From: CAMLHP01 sp035759745
GTDB lineage: Bacteria > Gemmatimonadota > Gemmatimonadetes > Gemmatimonadales > GWC2-71-9
Direction: 5' to 3'
Length of the DNA: 64,000 nt
Assembly: GCA_035759745.1 (NCBI GenBank)
Contig: DASTUF010000112.1
Coordinates: forward strand, 1-64,000
Of this stretch, positions 44,228 to 52,918 are shown in pieces (position 1 is the stretch's first letter; the number at the start of each line of letters is the position of its first letter). The translations under genes were made by a program, and so were the position numbers. The notes below the pieces were generated by a model, which did not search any database, had not been told where the DNA came from, and saw only the letters and a list, made by a program, of their open reading frames with translations.

Positions 44228-44785
44228 GTGCGCGCTTCGCAGCCTGCGTTGCTCGCCGCTGGTCGTGTGATCGTCGAATCTCGCGATGCGATAGTAGCGG
44301 AGTGGACCGAACGTCTCGGTGACCGCTTGACCGCCGCACGCACGATACCGCGTTCCCTCGTCGAGCGGGAGTTCCGCCTGCTTCTCGACCTCATGGCCCA
44401 TCAGGCGGGCCCGTTGAGGCGGGAAGTGAGGCCCATATGGCAACGTGCCTCTGAGCACCACGGCCGCACCGCATCCGCGCGGGGCCTGGCCGCGGGTGAG
44501 GTGGTGGAAGAACTGCTCCATCTCCGTGACATCATGACCCGGCACCTTGCGCCGGTGGTCGCCGCCATGCGGGCCCGCCAGGGCATGGCGATCCTGCTTC
44601 GCCTCAACCGGGTGCTCGATTATGGGGTCGCCGCGTCGGTGGTGGGCTACACCGACGCGCTGGTGGCGACGCTGATGGGCTCCAACGGCGTGCCCAGCGA
44701 CGACGGCAAGGGCGACGCAGAAAACGTCGAGCGCCAACTGGGCCTGCTCGAGGCGGAGCTCGAACAGCTCGTCGGAACGCGCTGA
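44228..44785 (+). CDS. RsbRD N-terminal-like regulatory domain protein
   Basis: 185 residues, all helical, from GTG 44228 with AAGGAG 8 nt upstream; a TTG start ten codons earlier is less likely. The stretch ESRDAIVAEWTERLGDRL...ASARGLAAGEVVEELLHLRDIMTRHLAPVV...LNRVLDYGVAASVVGYTDAL resembles the N-terminal sensor domain of RsbRD-type stressosome proteins and some histidine kinases. No output domain is attached. A long C-terminal helix rich in Glu and Leu may mediate binding to a partner. It is followed after 5 bp by a glycosyltransferase gene. Confidence 0.7.
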   Translation: MRASQPALLAAGRVIVESRDAIVAEWTERLGDRLTAARTIPRSLVEREFRLLLDLMAHQAGPLRREVRPIWQRASEHHGRTASARGLAAGEVVEELLHLRDIMTRHLAPVVAAMRARQGMAILLRLNRVLDYGVAASVVGYTDALVATLMGSNGVPSDDGKGDAENVERQLGLLEAELEQLVGTR

Positions 44786-44790
44786 TCCCA

Positions 44791-45930
44791 TTGGAATTCG
44801 CAGCTGAGTGGTGGTGGGTCGCCTGGCTCGCCCCCTGGTTGCTGTTCCTCAGGCTGTTTCCCAAGCGCCCTCGCCTGGCGGACGTCCCGCCCCAGCGCGA
44901 GGGCCCTCTCGTTTCCGTCATCATCCCCGCCCGCAACGAATCCGCCGTGATCCAGTCGTGCGTGGCATCGGTGCTCGCCACCGGCTATTCATCGGTCGAA
45001 GTCCTCGTGGTGGACGACCGTTCCACCGATGACACCGCTGCCCGCGCCGGTGAGCTGGCCCGGCTCGACCCTCGGCTTCGCGTGATCGACGGCGAGGAGC
45101 TGCCCGGCGGCTGGTATGGCAAGCCCTGGGCGTGCATGCAGGGCGCCCAGCTGGCGCAAGGCGATATACTGCTCTTCACCGACGCCGACACCCGGCACCA
45201 GCCAATGCTGCTGCCCCACGCCGTGGCCGCACTGCGCGCCACCACCGCCGGCATCGTGACCGTGTCGCCCCACCTCAGCTGCATCTCCTTCTGGGAGCGG
45301 GTGGTCATGCCGCAGGTGTGGCTGCTGCTCGGCACCCGCTACCATCCCGCGGCGGTCAATCGCGCCACCCGGCCCCGCGAGGTCATCGCCAATGGGCAAT
45401 TCATCATGACCACGCGCGAGGCCTACCTGAAGGCGGGCGCCCACGAAGCGGTGAGGGGTGAAGTCGCCGAGGATCTCGCGCTGGCGCAGCGCTATGCCGA
45501 CGCCGGCATGAAAATCTGGTTCGCGTTCGCCGAGAACCTGATGGAAACCCGGATGTACACCGGCCTGGCTCACCTGGTTGAGGGATGGTCCAAGAATCTG
45601 TACCTGGGCGGGCGGCGTTCCTTTCCCGATGAGCCTGTTCTGCGCGCGCTTGTGCCGGTGGCGCTGTCACTTGCGATGAGCTTCTGGCTGGTGCCGCCGC
45701 TCGCGCTGCTCGCGAGCCTCGCACTCCCGGCGCTGCGGGAGCCGGCGCTCGTTGCTACGGGCATTTCCCTGCTGTTCTGGGCTGTCATCTCGCTGAGCAT
45801 GCGCATCCCGCTCCGGTACGCGCTGGCGTATCCCGCCGGCGCAGCAGTGGCGCTGTGGATCGTGCTGCGCTCCACCTGGCGCGGGAGCAGGCGGGTGGTA
45901 TGGAAGGGCCGGATTTACCAGAGAGATTAA
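44791..45930 (+). CDS. Membrane glycosyltransferase, GT2 family (CrtQ-like)
   Basis: 379 residues, TTG start 5 bp after the preceding gene. GT-A fold with VSVIIPARNESAVIQSCVASVL, the DDRSTDDT metal/nucleotide site, TDADTRH (DxD) and EDLALAQRYADAG with the catalytic-type ED. One N-terminal helix and three to four C-terminal membrane helices anchor it. The GGWYGKPWACMQGAQ and WSKNLYLGGRR blocks are typical of 4,4'-diaponeurosporenoate glycosyltransferase-like enzymes. Acceptor is probably a lipid or carotenoid. Inferred by pattern only. Confidence 0.87.
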   Translation: MEFAAEWWWVAWLAPWLLFLRLFPKRPRLADVPPQREGPLVSVIIPARNESAVIQSCVASVLATGYSSVEVLVVDDRSTDDTAARAGELARLDPRLRVIDGEELPGGWYGKPWACMQGAQLAQGDILLFTDADTRHQPMLLPHAVAALRATTAGIVTVSPHLSCISFWERVVMPQVWLLLGTRYHPAAVNRATRPREVIANGQFIMTTREAYLKAGAHEAVRGEVAEDLALAQRYADAGMKIWFAFAENLMETRMYTGLAHLVEGWSKNLYLGGRRSFPDEPVLRALVPVALSLAMSFWLVPPLALLASLALPALREPALVATGISLLFWAVISLSMRIPLRYALAYPAGAAVALWIVLRSTWRGSRRVVWKGRIYQRD

Positions 45931-45932
45931 GG

Positions 45933-46192
45933 GGATTCTGACTCGCAGATTACGCAGATTTGCATCCAGCGCGAAGACACCACGTCGAGTCCGGCGGCGA
46001 TCTCGAATGTGTTTTTGTGGGCGCGGGACTATGGTTCCGCGACGCCTGCCAGCGCCCCCGCACGGGATCCAGAGGGGCGCCCACAGAAGCAATCGCACAA
46101 GAGCCTGCCCTGGGCGCGGGGTCTAGCCGGCCGGAGAACCCATCTGCGTCAATCGCAGTTCCCAAATCTGCGAAATCTGCGGTCCAGAATCC
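45933..46192. repeat. Composite inverted element J (GCAGATT arms, GTGGG core); fills the 373-bp gap without genes
   Basis: Left arm 45933-45962 (gggattctgactcgcagatt then acgcagattt) faces a near-identical inverted right arm 46163-46192. Inside, tttttgtgggcgc (46012-46024) pairs with gcgcccacagaa (46077-46088), enclosing a cgcgggac-tatg-gttccgcg hairpin. A further ccgaaatctgcggtttgcg half-unit follows at 46216. No gene is seen between 45931 and 46303; the methyltransferase promoter must lie in or after this element. Confidence 0.75.
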
Positions 46193-46303
46193 CTTCAATC
46201 GCTGTATCCGAATCCCCGAAATCTGCGGTTTGCGCTGAACGGGTCATTGCTGCGCTGAAGCGGTTACCGCTTACCACCTCCGGCAACCCACCATGGGGCG
46301 ACC

Positions 46304-49303
46304 ATGTCGTCGCCCCATCCGCTGGTACTCGCCGCAGTCCTCCGTTCCATCGAACGGCTGCCCGACCTCCCGCATCTTGCCGGGTGGCTCGGCGCCCAGC
46401 CGCTGTGGCAACCGATCACGCCGCCACCCCGAAGCTGCGATGCGGCGGCGCTGGTCGGACGGCTGGGAGACGTACTCTGGATCGGCGTGGAGTCCCCTGC
46501 CCGGCCCGAGCGTGCCGCGCTCCACGAGACCCGCCGGCTCGCTGCGGAGGGTCAGCAGGCAGTGGTGATCGGACTATCGCACGACCCGGCTCCGGGCGGC
46601 CTGCGACTGGCGCTGGCTGTCACCGGCGGCATCAGCCCGCTCAGTCTCGGGATCCACGACACCGATCGGGTCGCGCACGCCGCACTTGAGCGGCTTCGGC
46701 TCGCTGCCGGTGAACCAGCTTCCACCTGGCTTGCCCGCGCGACGGACGCACTGGCAGGACAGGGCGCCGGCGCTGCGTTCTTTCGCTGCTTTCGCGACTC
46801 GCTAGCGCGATTCGAGCAGCAGATCGTCACCAGTGCATGCGGCGAGCAGCGACGCACCCTGGCGCTGGTGCAACTCACCCGCCTGCTCTTTCTCTACTTC
46901 ATCCAGAGCAAGGGATGGCTCGACCATCGGCCAGCGTACGTTCGTGAGGAGCTGGACCGGGCGCTGAACGCGGGCCGAGGCCTGCAACGCTGGGTGTTTG
47001 CGCCCCTGTTCTTCGGTGCGCTGGCCTGCCCGGCCCGCAAGCGCACTGGCAGGGCGCGCACCCTGGGCAACCTGCCGTTCCTCAACGGTGGCCTCTTCAC
47101 TCCCCACCCGCTCGAGCGCAGCGCCGGATGCACCGTGCCCGACGTGGCCTGGCGCGAGGCAGTGGACCAGCTGTTCGAACGATTCCACTTCACCGTGGCC
47201 GAAGACGATGGCGGCGGTCACGCCATCGCACCCGATATGCTGGGCCATGTGTTCGAGCGGGTGATGGCTGCCGATCGCCGCAAGGAAGCCGGCGCCTTCT
47301 ATACGCCCGCGACGCTGGTCCGCCAGACGCTGGACGAAGGGTTGACCGCAGTGGCCGTCGAGCGGCTCGGCATCTCCTGGAGCCACGCATCCGAGCGACT
47401 CATGGCCGGCGACCTGTCTATGTGCAGGTTGCTGGACCGGCTCCGCATTCTCGATCCCGCCTGCGGTTCGGGAGCATTCCTGCTGGGAGCGCTGGAGCGG
47501 ATCAGCGAGCTGCGCGCCAACTCCGGGTTGCAGGCGCACCGCCTGCGACGCGAGGTGCTCGCCAGCCAGATCTTCGGTGTGGACCTCGATCCCATGGCCA
47601 TCCGGCTCACCGAACTTCGGCTCTGGCTGGCAGTGGCCGCGGGTGATCAGCCGATCGCGCCCCGGAAGGTGGAACCGCTCCCCAACCTCGACGCCAGCGT
47701 GCGACAGGGAGACGCGCTGCGCGAGCCAGCAGAACTCATCGCTGTGGATGCGGGAGCGAGCCGGGAACTCCGGACCCTCCGGCAGCGATACGCCCGAGCC
47801 ACCGGTGGCTCCAAGCAGAGCCTGGTGCGCCAGCTGCGGCGTGCCGAGTTGCTCGCGGCCGAACGCGCGCTCGATGGCGGCATTGCCCGGCTGGAGCAGC
47901 GTATCGCCGACTTGCTGCGAGTTGCGCGCGCGCCAAACCTCTTCGGCCAGCCAACCCGGCTCGCGCGCGGGCAGCGCAACATGCTCGGGGTCCTCCGCCG
48001 CGACCTGCGGGAACTTCGGCGGGCTCGGCGCGAGATGAAGCGTGAGGGTCGCCTGCCGTGGTTCAGTGCCGCGGCGCAGTTCGCCGATGTCATGGCGAGC
48101 GGTGGCTTCGACCTGGTCGTGGGCAACCCGCCCTGGGTGCGGGCCGAGGCGCTGGCGCCGGGTGAGCGAGAGCGGTTGGCGCGGCGGTTCCGGTGGTGGC
48201 GCACATCCGGTCGAGGCTACCGGCATCAACCAGACCTCGCCGTGGCCTTCACCGAGCGGGCATGCGAGCTGGTAGCGCCCGGTGGAACCATCGCGCTGCT
48301 GGTGCCGGAGAAGCTCGCCACCGCGGGCTACGCCTCGGTGATGCGCGGTGGGCTCACATCGAGCTGCACGCTGCGGACTGCGGCGGCGATAGCACCGGAC
48401 GCTGCCGCGGAGTTCGGTGCCACCGTGTACCCAATGATGCTGGTGGCCTCGAAACGGGTCGCCGAGCCGGAGTCGCAAGTGCGAGTGGCGCTCGATGCTG
48501 GTGCCTCCTCCGTTGAGCAACGATCACTCGGCGCCGGCCCATGGGTGCTTGGTCGAAGCGGCGTCGGCGAGCTGGTGTCGAGCCTGGGCGCATCTCATCC
48601 GCGCCTGGGCGAAACGCTCCGTCCGTGCCTGGGTGTGAAGACCGGCGCAGACCAGGTATTCCTCGATCCCGACGATGTCGAGGCCGAACTGCTTCGCCCG
48701 GCAGTGCGCGGGCGTGACGTGCGTCCCTTCCGGGTGTCGAGCCGGCACAAGCTGCTGTGGACCCATGATGCCCACGGCGAGCCGCTGGCAACTCTCCCGC
48801 CCCGGGCCCGGGCGTGGATCGCGCAACATGTCGAGCAGCTGATGGCGCGCAGCGACGCTCGGCCCGGGGTGCCGTGGACCCTGTTCCGGGTGCGGGGCGC
48901 GCTTTCGCGCTGGCGCGTTACATGGGCCGACGTCTCCCGGCGGCTACACGCTGCGGCGCTCGTGGGTGATGCTGCGGGTCACATCCCCCTCAATACCTGC
49001 TACCTCGTGTCCGTAGCCAGCGCGACCGAGGCGAATGCCCTGGCAGCCTGGCTCAACGCGCCGCCCATCAGGGCGCTGGCGGCTGCGGCCGCGCCACCGG
49101 CCTCAGGCGGGTATCGCCGCCACACTGCAAGCGTGGTGGAGCAGCTGCCGCTGCCCAGTGATGTGCTGGGGAGTGCGGAGTTGCAGGCGCTGGCCGAGGC
49201 CGCCGCAAGTACAGGCGAGGACAGTGAGGCGCTGGCCAAGGCTGCCGGCGACCTGCTGGGGTTGGATCGCCGTGAGTCTCGCCAGCTGGCATCGCTGGGG
49301 TGA
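46304..49303 (+). CDS. Large N6-adenine DNA methyltransferase (Eco57I/type IIG-like)
   Basis: 999 residues. The SAM-binding motif I is DPACGSGAFLLGAL (about 384-397), motif IV is NPPW (about 607-610) preceded by FDLVVGNPPW, and the insert between them is long and Arg-rich. The N-terminal 200 residues are weakly conserved, followed by FFRCFRDSLARFEQQI...LTRLLFLYFIQSKGWL and AGAFYTPATLVRQTL, blocks shared with Eco57I-type and BREX PglX-like enzymes. The C-terminal part (RPFRVSSRHKLLWTHD...GGYRRHTASVVEQLPLP) looks like a target-recognition domain. No nuclease motif is apparent. The next gene starts 4 bp downstream, so the two are one unit. Confidence 0.87.
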   Translation: MSSPHPLVLAAVLRSIERLPDLPHLAGWLGAQPLWQPITPPPRSCDAAALVGRLGDVLWIGVESPARPERAALHETRRLAAEGQQAVVIGLSHDPAPGGLRLALAVTGGISPLSLGIHDTDRVAHAALERLRLAAGEPASTWLARATDALAGQGAGAAFFRCFRDSLARFEQQIVTSACGEQRRTLALVQLTRLLFLYFIQSKGWLDHRPAYVREELDRALNAGRGLQRWVFAPLFFGALACPARKRTGRARTLGNLPFLNGGLFTPHPLERSAGCTVPDVAWREAVDQLFERFHFTVAEDDGGGHAIAPDMLGHVFERVMAADRRKEAGAFYTPATLVRQTLDEGLTAVAVERLGISWSHASERLMAGDLSMCRLLDRLRILDPACGSGAFLLGALERISELRANSGLQAHRLRREVLASQIFGVDLDPMAIRLTELRLWLAVAAGDQPIAPRKVEPLPNLDASVRQGDALREPAELIAVDAGASRELRTLRQRYARATGGSKQSLVRQLRRAELLAAERALDGGIARLEQRIADLLRVARAPNLFGQPTRLARGQRNMLGVLRRDLRELRRARREMKREGRLPWFSAAAQFADVMASGGFDLVVGNPPWVRAEALAPGERERLARRFRWWRTSGRGYRHQPDLAVAFTERACELVAPGGTIALLVPEKLATAGYASVMRGGLTSSCTLRTAAAIAPDAAAEFGATVYPMMLVASKRVAEPESQVRVALDAGASSVEQRSLGAGPWVLGRSGVGELVSSLGASHPRLGETLRPCLGVKTGADQVFLDPDDVEAELLRPAVRGRDVRPFRVSSRHKLLWTHDAHGEPLATLPPRARAWIAQHVEQLMARSDARPGVPWTLFRVRGALSRWRVTWADVSRRLHAAALVGDAAGHIPLNTCYLVSVASATEANALAAWLNAPPIRALAAAAAPPASGGYRRHTASVVEQLPLPSDVLGSAELQALAEAAASTGEDSEALAKAAGDLLGLDRRESRQLASLG

Positions 49304-49307
49304 GCCG

Positions 49308-51503
49308 GTGCCTCGCCTGGTCGCGGAAGCACTCGCCGAGGTGGCGGCGCTCCCGGAAAGCGCGATTGGGAGGACTCCTGCCTCGGCGCATGATGTGGTC
49401 GGTGCGATGGCAACGGCTGCCCGCCTGCCCGAGTCACCCGCCGAGCTTCCCACCTGGCTCCGCCCCGATCAGGTCCGCTGCTGCCGTCGTGCACTCGCCG
49501 CGATGGAGCGGCATGGCGGTGCGCTGGTCGCGGAGCCACCGGGCACCGGCAAGACCTTCATCGCGCTGGGTGCAGCGCTGGCCGGCTTCGGTGGGCGCGC
49601 GAGCTGCCTGGTTCCTGCCGCCGTCGCGACTCAGTGGGAGCGAACCGCCTCACGACTTGGGGTGCGCATCCGGCTTGCGACCCACGAAGGCGCCAGCCGC
49701 GGTTCACTTCCACCGCCAGACGGGCTCACCGTCATCGATGAAAGTCATCGATTCCGCAACCAGTCCACTCGCCGCTATGACCACGTCGCGCGCTGGTTGC
49801 TGGGACGCCCCGCGCTGTTGCTCACAGCCACGCCCGTGGTCAATCGGCTTGCGGATATCGTGCACCAGCTGCAACTGGTGCTTTCGGACGACGCGCTTGC
49901 GCCATGGGGCGTACCCTCGCTGGCAGGGTTGACGAAGGCGGAGTCGCTGCCGGAGGCCATCTGCCGGGTGGTGATGCGCTCACCCGGACACCAGTCACTC
50001 CCCCGGCGCGAGCAATGGCAGGAGCGGCCTTTGGCGGCTCGATCGATGCACCCGCTGCTTCGTGGCATCGACCAGCTCGCACTCGATGCCGATGCGCCGG
50101 TGGCGGGGCTGGTGCGCGGGGTGCTGGTCCGTGCCGCCGCCTCCAGTCCCGCGGCCTTGCTGGCAGCGTTGATCCGCTACCGTGCGCTGCTGGAGTCGGC
50201 CCGAGACGCAGGCGAAGCGGGACGAGCCCTGTCGCGCGCTGCGCTCCGGCGGTGGGCCGGCGTCGACGGGCAACTGGTGATGTGGCCCCTGATTCCGGAC
50301 GAAGGCGAGATGGTGCGATTGCCGCTCGGTGACCTTGCCCGGTTGGATCGACTGATCGAAGCGGCGAGGCGCGCCGGTACGCTCCGCGACCCCCGTGCCG
50401 AGCGCCTGAGCGCACTGCTCCAGGACGGTCGCAGAACGCTGGTGTTCACCACTGCCCGAGCGACCGTACACTATGTCGCCCGCCGACTGGGCCGTCATCG
50501 GGTGGCCTGGTGCACCGGCGATGACGCCGGCATCGGGATGGAGCGCTGCGATCGCGACACCGTCCTCGGACTCTTCCGGCCGGGCCCGGCGCACGAGCGC
50601 GCACCCCGGGTGCTGGTCACCAGCGACGTCTCCTCGGAGGGACTCGACCTCCACGGCGCCGAGCGGGTGGTGCACTATGACCTGCCCTGGACGCCGTCCA
50701 GGCTGGAACAGCGGGAAGGCCGGGCCATCCGGCACGGCGCGGCACATGAAGTGGCGGAAGTGGTGCGCTTCCTTCCGCCCAGGGTGGTGGAGCGGCGGCT
50801 GGGCCAGCAACGGATACTCCATCACAAGGCGTCACTGCCGGTCCGAGCCCAGTTGCTCAACCAGGACCTGCTGGCGTGGCCGGAGCTGCTGGAGGAGTTG
50901 GCAGGACAGGATGATCCCGGGCCCCTCTTCGCTGTTGTGCGTGACGACGGCCCGCGCGGCCTGCTCGCGGCATTGCAGCTCGTCGGTCACGATGGCACCG
51001 GCTCGCATCCGGCTGGGGCACGGCTGACCTGGCTTCCGGCCATCGGTGCGATTCGGGAAGACGTGCAGGCGCTCGCGGCCGCGTTGCGACGGGCACGCGA
51101 CGCCAATGGTGTTCTGGTTCCGGCAGACAGCGAGCTGCGCCGAAGTGAGCAGGCGATCCTGGCGGGTGCACTGGCGAAGGCCAGCGTTGATTCGCTCGGC
51201 GTCGCGCCCGGTGCCGACCGCCGCGCGTCGCGTGCGCTGATTCGCAGGCTGGGGCTGCTGGCGGGCGAGGCCGCCCGTCGACGCGACATTGCCGGCTTTG
51301 AGCGCTGGTCCCGCGCCTCGCAATGGCTGGCCCGCAACCGCACCGCCGGAAGCGAGCGGGTGGCGGCGCAGCTGGTCGGTGCCTCCGCTCCCGAACTCCA
51401 GCAGCTGGCGTCGGCCCTGCCGCCCCCGCCCCCGTTGCTCACCTGGGAACTTCGGGCCACGCACCTCATCGCCTTCCGTTCGGCAACCGACTCGCTACGT
51501 TGA
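49308..51503 (+). CDS. SF2 helicase (SNF2-like), partner of the methyltransferase
   Basis: 731 residues from GTG 49308, 4 bp after the methyltransferase stop; an earlier in-frame GTG at 49272 would overlap that gene. Helicase motifs in order: Walker A EPPGTGKT (about 76-83), motif Ia VPAAVATQW, Walker B DESH (about 144-147), motif III LLTATP (about 171-176), motif V TSDVSSEGLDL and motif VI EQREGRAIRHG. The last 200 residues have no recognised domain and no nuclease motif. It should translocate on double-stranded DNA using ATP. Together with the methyltransferase it looks like a DNA-modification/defence module, not assigned to a named system. Confidence 0.87.
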   Translation: MPRLVAEALAEVAALPESAIGRTPASAHDVVGAMATAARLPESPAELPTWLRPDQVRCCRRALAAMERHGGALVAEPPGTGKTFIALGAALAGFGGRASCLVPAAVATQWERTASRLGVRIRLATHEGASRGSLPPPDGLTVIDESHRFRNQSTRRYDHVARWLLGRPALLLTATPVVNRLADIVHQLQLVLSDDALAPWGVPSLAGLTKAESLPEAICRVVMRSPGHQSLPRREQWQERPLAARSMHPLLRGIDQLALDADAPVAGLVRGVLVRAAASSPAALLAALIRYRALLESARDAGEAGRALSRAALRRWAGVDGQLVMWPLIPDEGEMVRLPLGDLARLDRLIEAARRAGTLRDPRAERLSALLQDGRRTLVFTTARATVHYVARRLGRHRVAWCTGDDAGIGMERCDRDTVLGLFRPGPAHERAPRVLVTSDVSSEGLDLHGAERVVHYDLPWTPSRLEQREGRAIRHGAAHEVAEVVRFLPPRVVERRLGQQRILHHKASLPVRAQLLNQDLLAWPELLEELAGQDDPGPLFAVVRDDGPRGLLAALQLVGHDGTGSHPAGARLTWLPAIGAIREDVQALAAALRRARDANGVLVPADSELRRSEQAILAGALAKASVDSLGVAPGADRRASRALIRRLGLLAGEAARRRDIAGFERWSRASQWLARNRTAGSERVAAQLVGASAPELQQLASALPPPPPLLTWELRATHLIAFRSATDSLR

Positions 51504-51507
51504 GCGC

Positions 51508-52155
51508 ATGACGCGCCTCACTACCGTGCTGTTCGACCTCGACGGCACACTGATCGACTCGATTCGCCTCATCCTCGACAGCTATCACCACACCCTCTCG
51601 TCCCACGGCATTGCTGCCCGGAGCGACGATGAGTGGCTGCGCGGCATCGGTACGCCGCTGCGGGTGCAGTTCGCCGAGTGGGCCGAATCGCCCGGCATCG
51701 AAGCCATGATCGCCACCTACCGCGACTACAACCTGGCCCATCACGACACCCGGGTCCTGCCCTACCCCGGCATCGTGGACATGGTCCGTGCGGTGCGGCA
51801 CGCAGGCCTCCTGACCGGGCTGGTCACGAGCAAGAACCGGACGGGCGCGATGCGCGGCCTCCGGCTTTGCGGCCTGGACCAGGAGATGAATGTGCTGGTG
51901 GGTGCGGACGACGTGGAACAACCCAAGCCGCATCCCGAGCCCGTTCTGCGGGCCCTGAGCGAATTGGGCCAGCCGCCGGAAGCGGCGATGTATGTCGGCG
52001 ACAGCATCCACGATATGGAGGCTGGCCGGGCGGCGGGGGTGCTTACGGCAGCGGTGCTCTGGGGACCATTTGGGCGTGATCACCTGGAGGGCAGTCAGCC
52101 CGACTACTGGCTGGAGCGCCCGGACCAGTTGGAGCCACTCGTTCGCTTGCTTTGA
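51508..52155 (+). CDS. HAD-superfamily phosphatase (phosphoglycolate/pyrophosphatase-like)
   Basis: 215 residues. Motif I is FDLDGTLIDS, motif II is LVTSKNR, motif III is KPHPEPV, and motif IV is GDSIHDMEAGRAAG, so all catalytic positions are present. The helical cap (subclass I) is typical of phosphoglycolate phosphatase Gph or PpaX pyrophosphatase. Substrate specificity cannot be told apart. The gene begins 4 bp after the helicase stop and may share its transcript, though its function looks unrelated. A structured hairpin follows the stop. Confidence 0.9.
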   Translation: MTRLTTVLFDLDGTLIDSIRLILDSYHHTLSSHGIAARSDDEWLRGIGTPLRVQFAEWAESPGIEAMIATYRDYNLAHHDTRVLPYPGIVDMVRAVRHAGLLTGLVTSKNRTGAMRGLRLCGLDQEMNVLVGADDVEQPKPHPEPVLRALSELGQPPEAAMYVGDSIHDMEAGRAAGVLTAAVLWGPFGRDHLEGSQPDYWLERPDQLEPLVRLL

Positions 52156-52162
52156 ACGTTTC

Positions 52163-52227
52163 GCGCCATCGGGGCGGTCCCCGCAGGCAGGTCACGTATC
52201 TGCCGGAGGGGACCGCCCCGATGGCGC
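52163..52227. repeat. Conserved-apex hairpin element, copy 2
   Basis: Perfect 20-bp outer stem gcgccatcggggcggtcccc (52163-52182) with its complement at 52208-52227. The apex (52183-52207) is the inverse of that at 7436-7460 with one base changed, and has the same inner stem GGCAG/CTGCC. The outer stems of the two copies differ in sequence yet each pairs perfectly. It lies between the phosphatase and PhoU-like genes. Confidence 0.8.
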
Positions 52228-52295
52228 GCCACTCTTGCCCCGTCTCGTGTGTGCGGTATTTTCCGGCGCCTCCCCTCCGTTACTTGGACGTGACA

Positions 52296-52916
52296 ATGCG
52301 CCTCCTGCCGCGCGATGAGAAGTTCTTTGAGCTCTTCAATGCCGTCGCCCAACTTAACGTCGAAGCCGCCAAGTTATTGCATGACTTGGTGATAGCGCCT
52401 CCGGACGAGCGCCGGCCAATCGTGGATGCCATCAAGCGACTGGAGCACGAGGCCGACGAAATGACCCACGAGGTGGTGAACCGGCTCGACCGGACATTCA
52501 TCACCCCGCTCGATCGGGAAGACATCCACATGCTGGCGTCCCGGCTCGACGACGTGATGGACCTGATGGACGGCACCGCCCGCCGGGTTCAGATGTTCCA
52601 CGCCGCCGAAGCGCCTGCGGGCGCGATACGCATGGCCGGCGTCATCCATCGCACCTGCGAGCAGCTGCTGCAGGGCGTGCGGCACCTCGAGAATCCCAAG
52701 AACGGATCGGTCCTGGAAGCCTGCAAGCAGGTCAAGCTCCTCGAGGAGGAGGGCGACTCACTCTACCACGAGTGGGTGGGCCGGCTGTTTGAGGGCTCAC
52801 CCAACGCGCTTGAAGTCATCAAGTGGAAGGGGATCTACGACAACCTCGAGCGCACCCTCGACCAGGCCGAGGATGTCGCCAACGTGCTGGAGTCCGTCTT
52901 CATCAAGCACGTCTGA
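52296..52916 (+). CDS. DUF47/PhoU-like phosphate transport regulator
   Basis: 206 residues, all-helical. The family patterns DEKFFELFNAVAQLNVEAAKLL, IKRLEHEADEMTHEVVNRLDRTFITPLDREDIHMLASRLDDVMDLMDG and the C-terminal WKGIYDNLERTLDQAEDVANVLESVFIKH are those of DUF47 proteins (Pit accessory protein). They bind metal clusters through E/D-rich helices and control the low-affinity phosphate transporter. The transporter gene starts 2 bp after the stop. Confidence 0.93.
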   Translation: MRLLPRDEKFFELFNAVAQLNVEAAKLLHDLVIAPPDERRPIVDAIKRLEHEADEMTHEVVNRLDRTFITPLDREDIHMLASRLDDVMDLMDGTARRVQMFHAAEAPAGAIRMAGVIHRTCEQLLQGVRHLENPKNGSVLEACKQVKLLEEEGDSLYHEWVGRLFEGSPNALEVIKWKGIYDNLERTLDQAEDVANVLESVFIKHV

Positions 52917-52918
52917 GC

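Noticed and set aside
46304..51503. BREX, DISARM or type I restriction system
   Set aside because: None of the other required genes (BrxL/PglZ, DUF1998/phospholipase D, HsdS/HsdR) is near, and the helicase has no nuclease domain visible.
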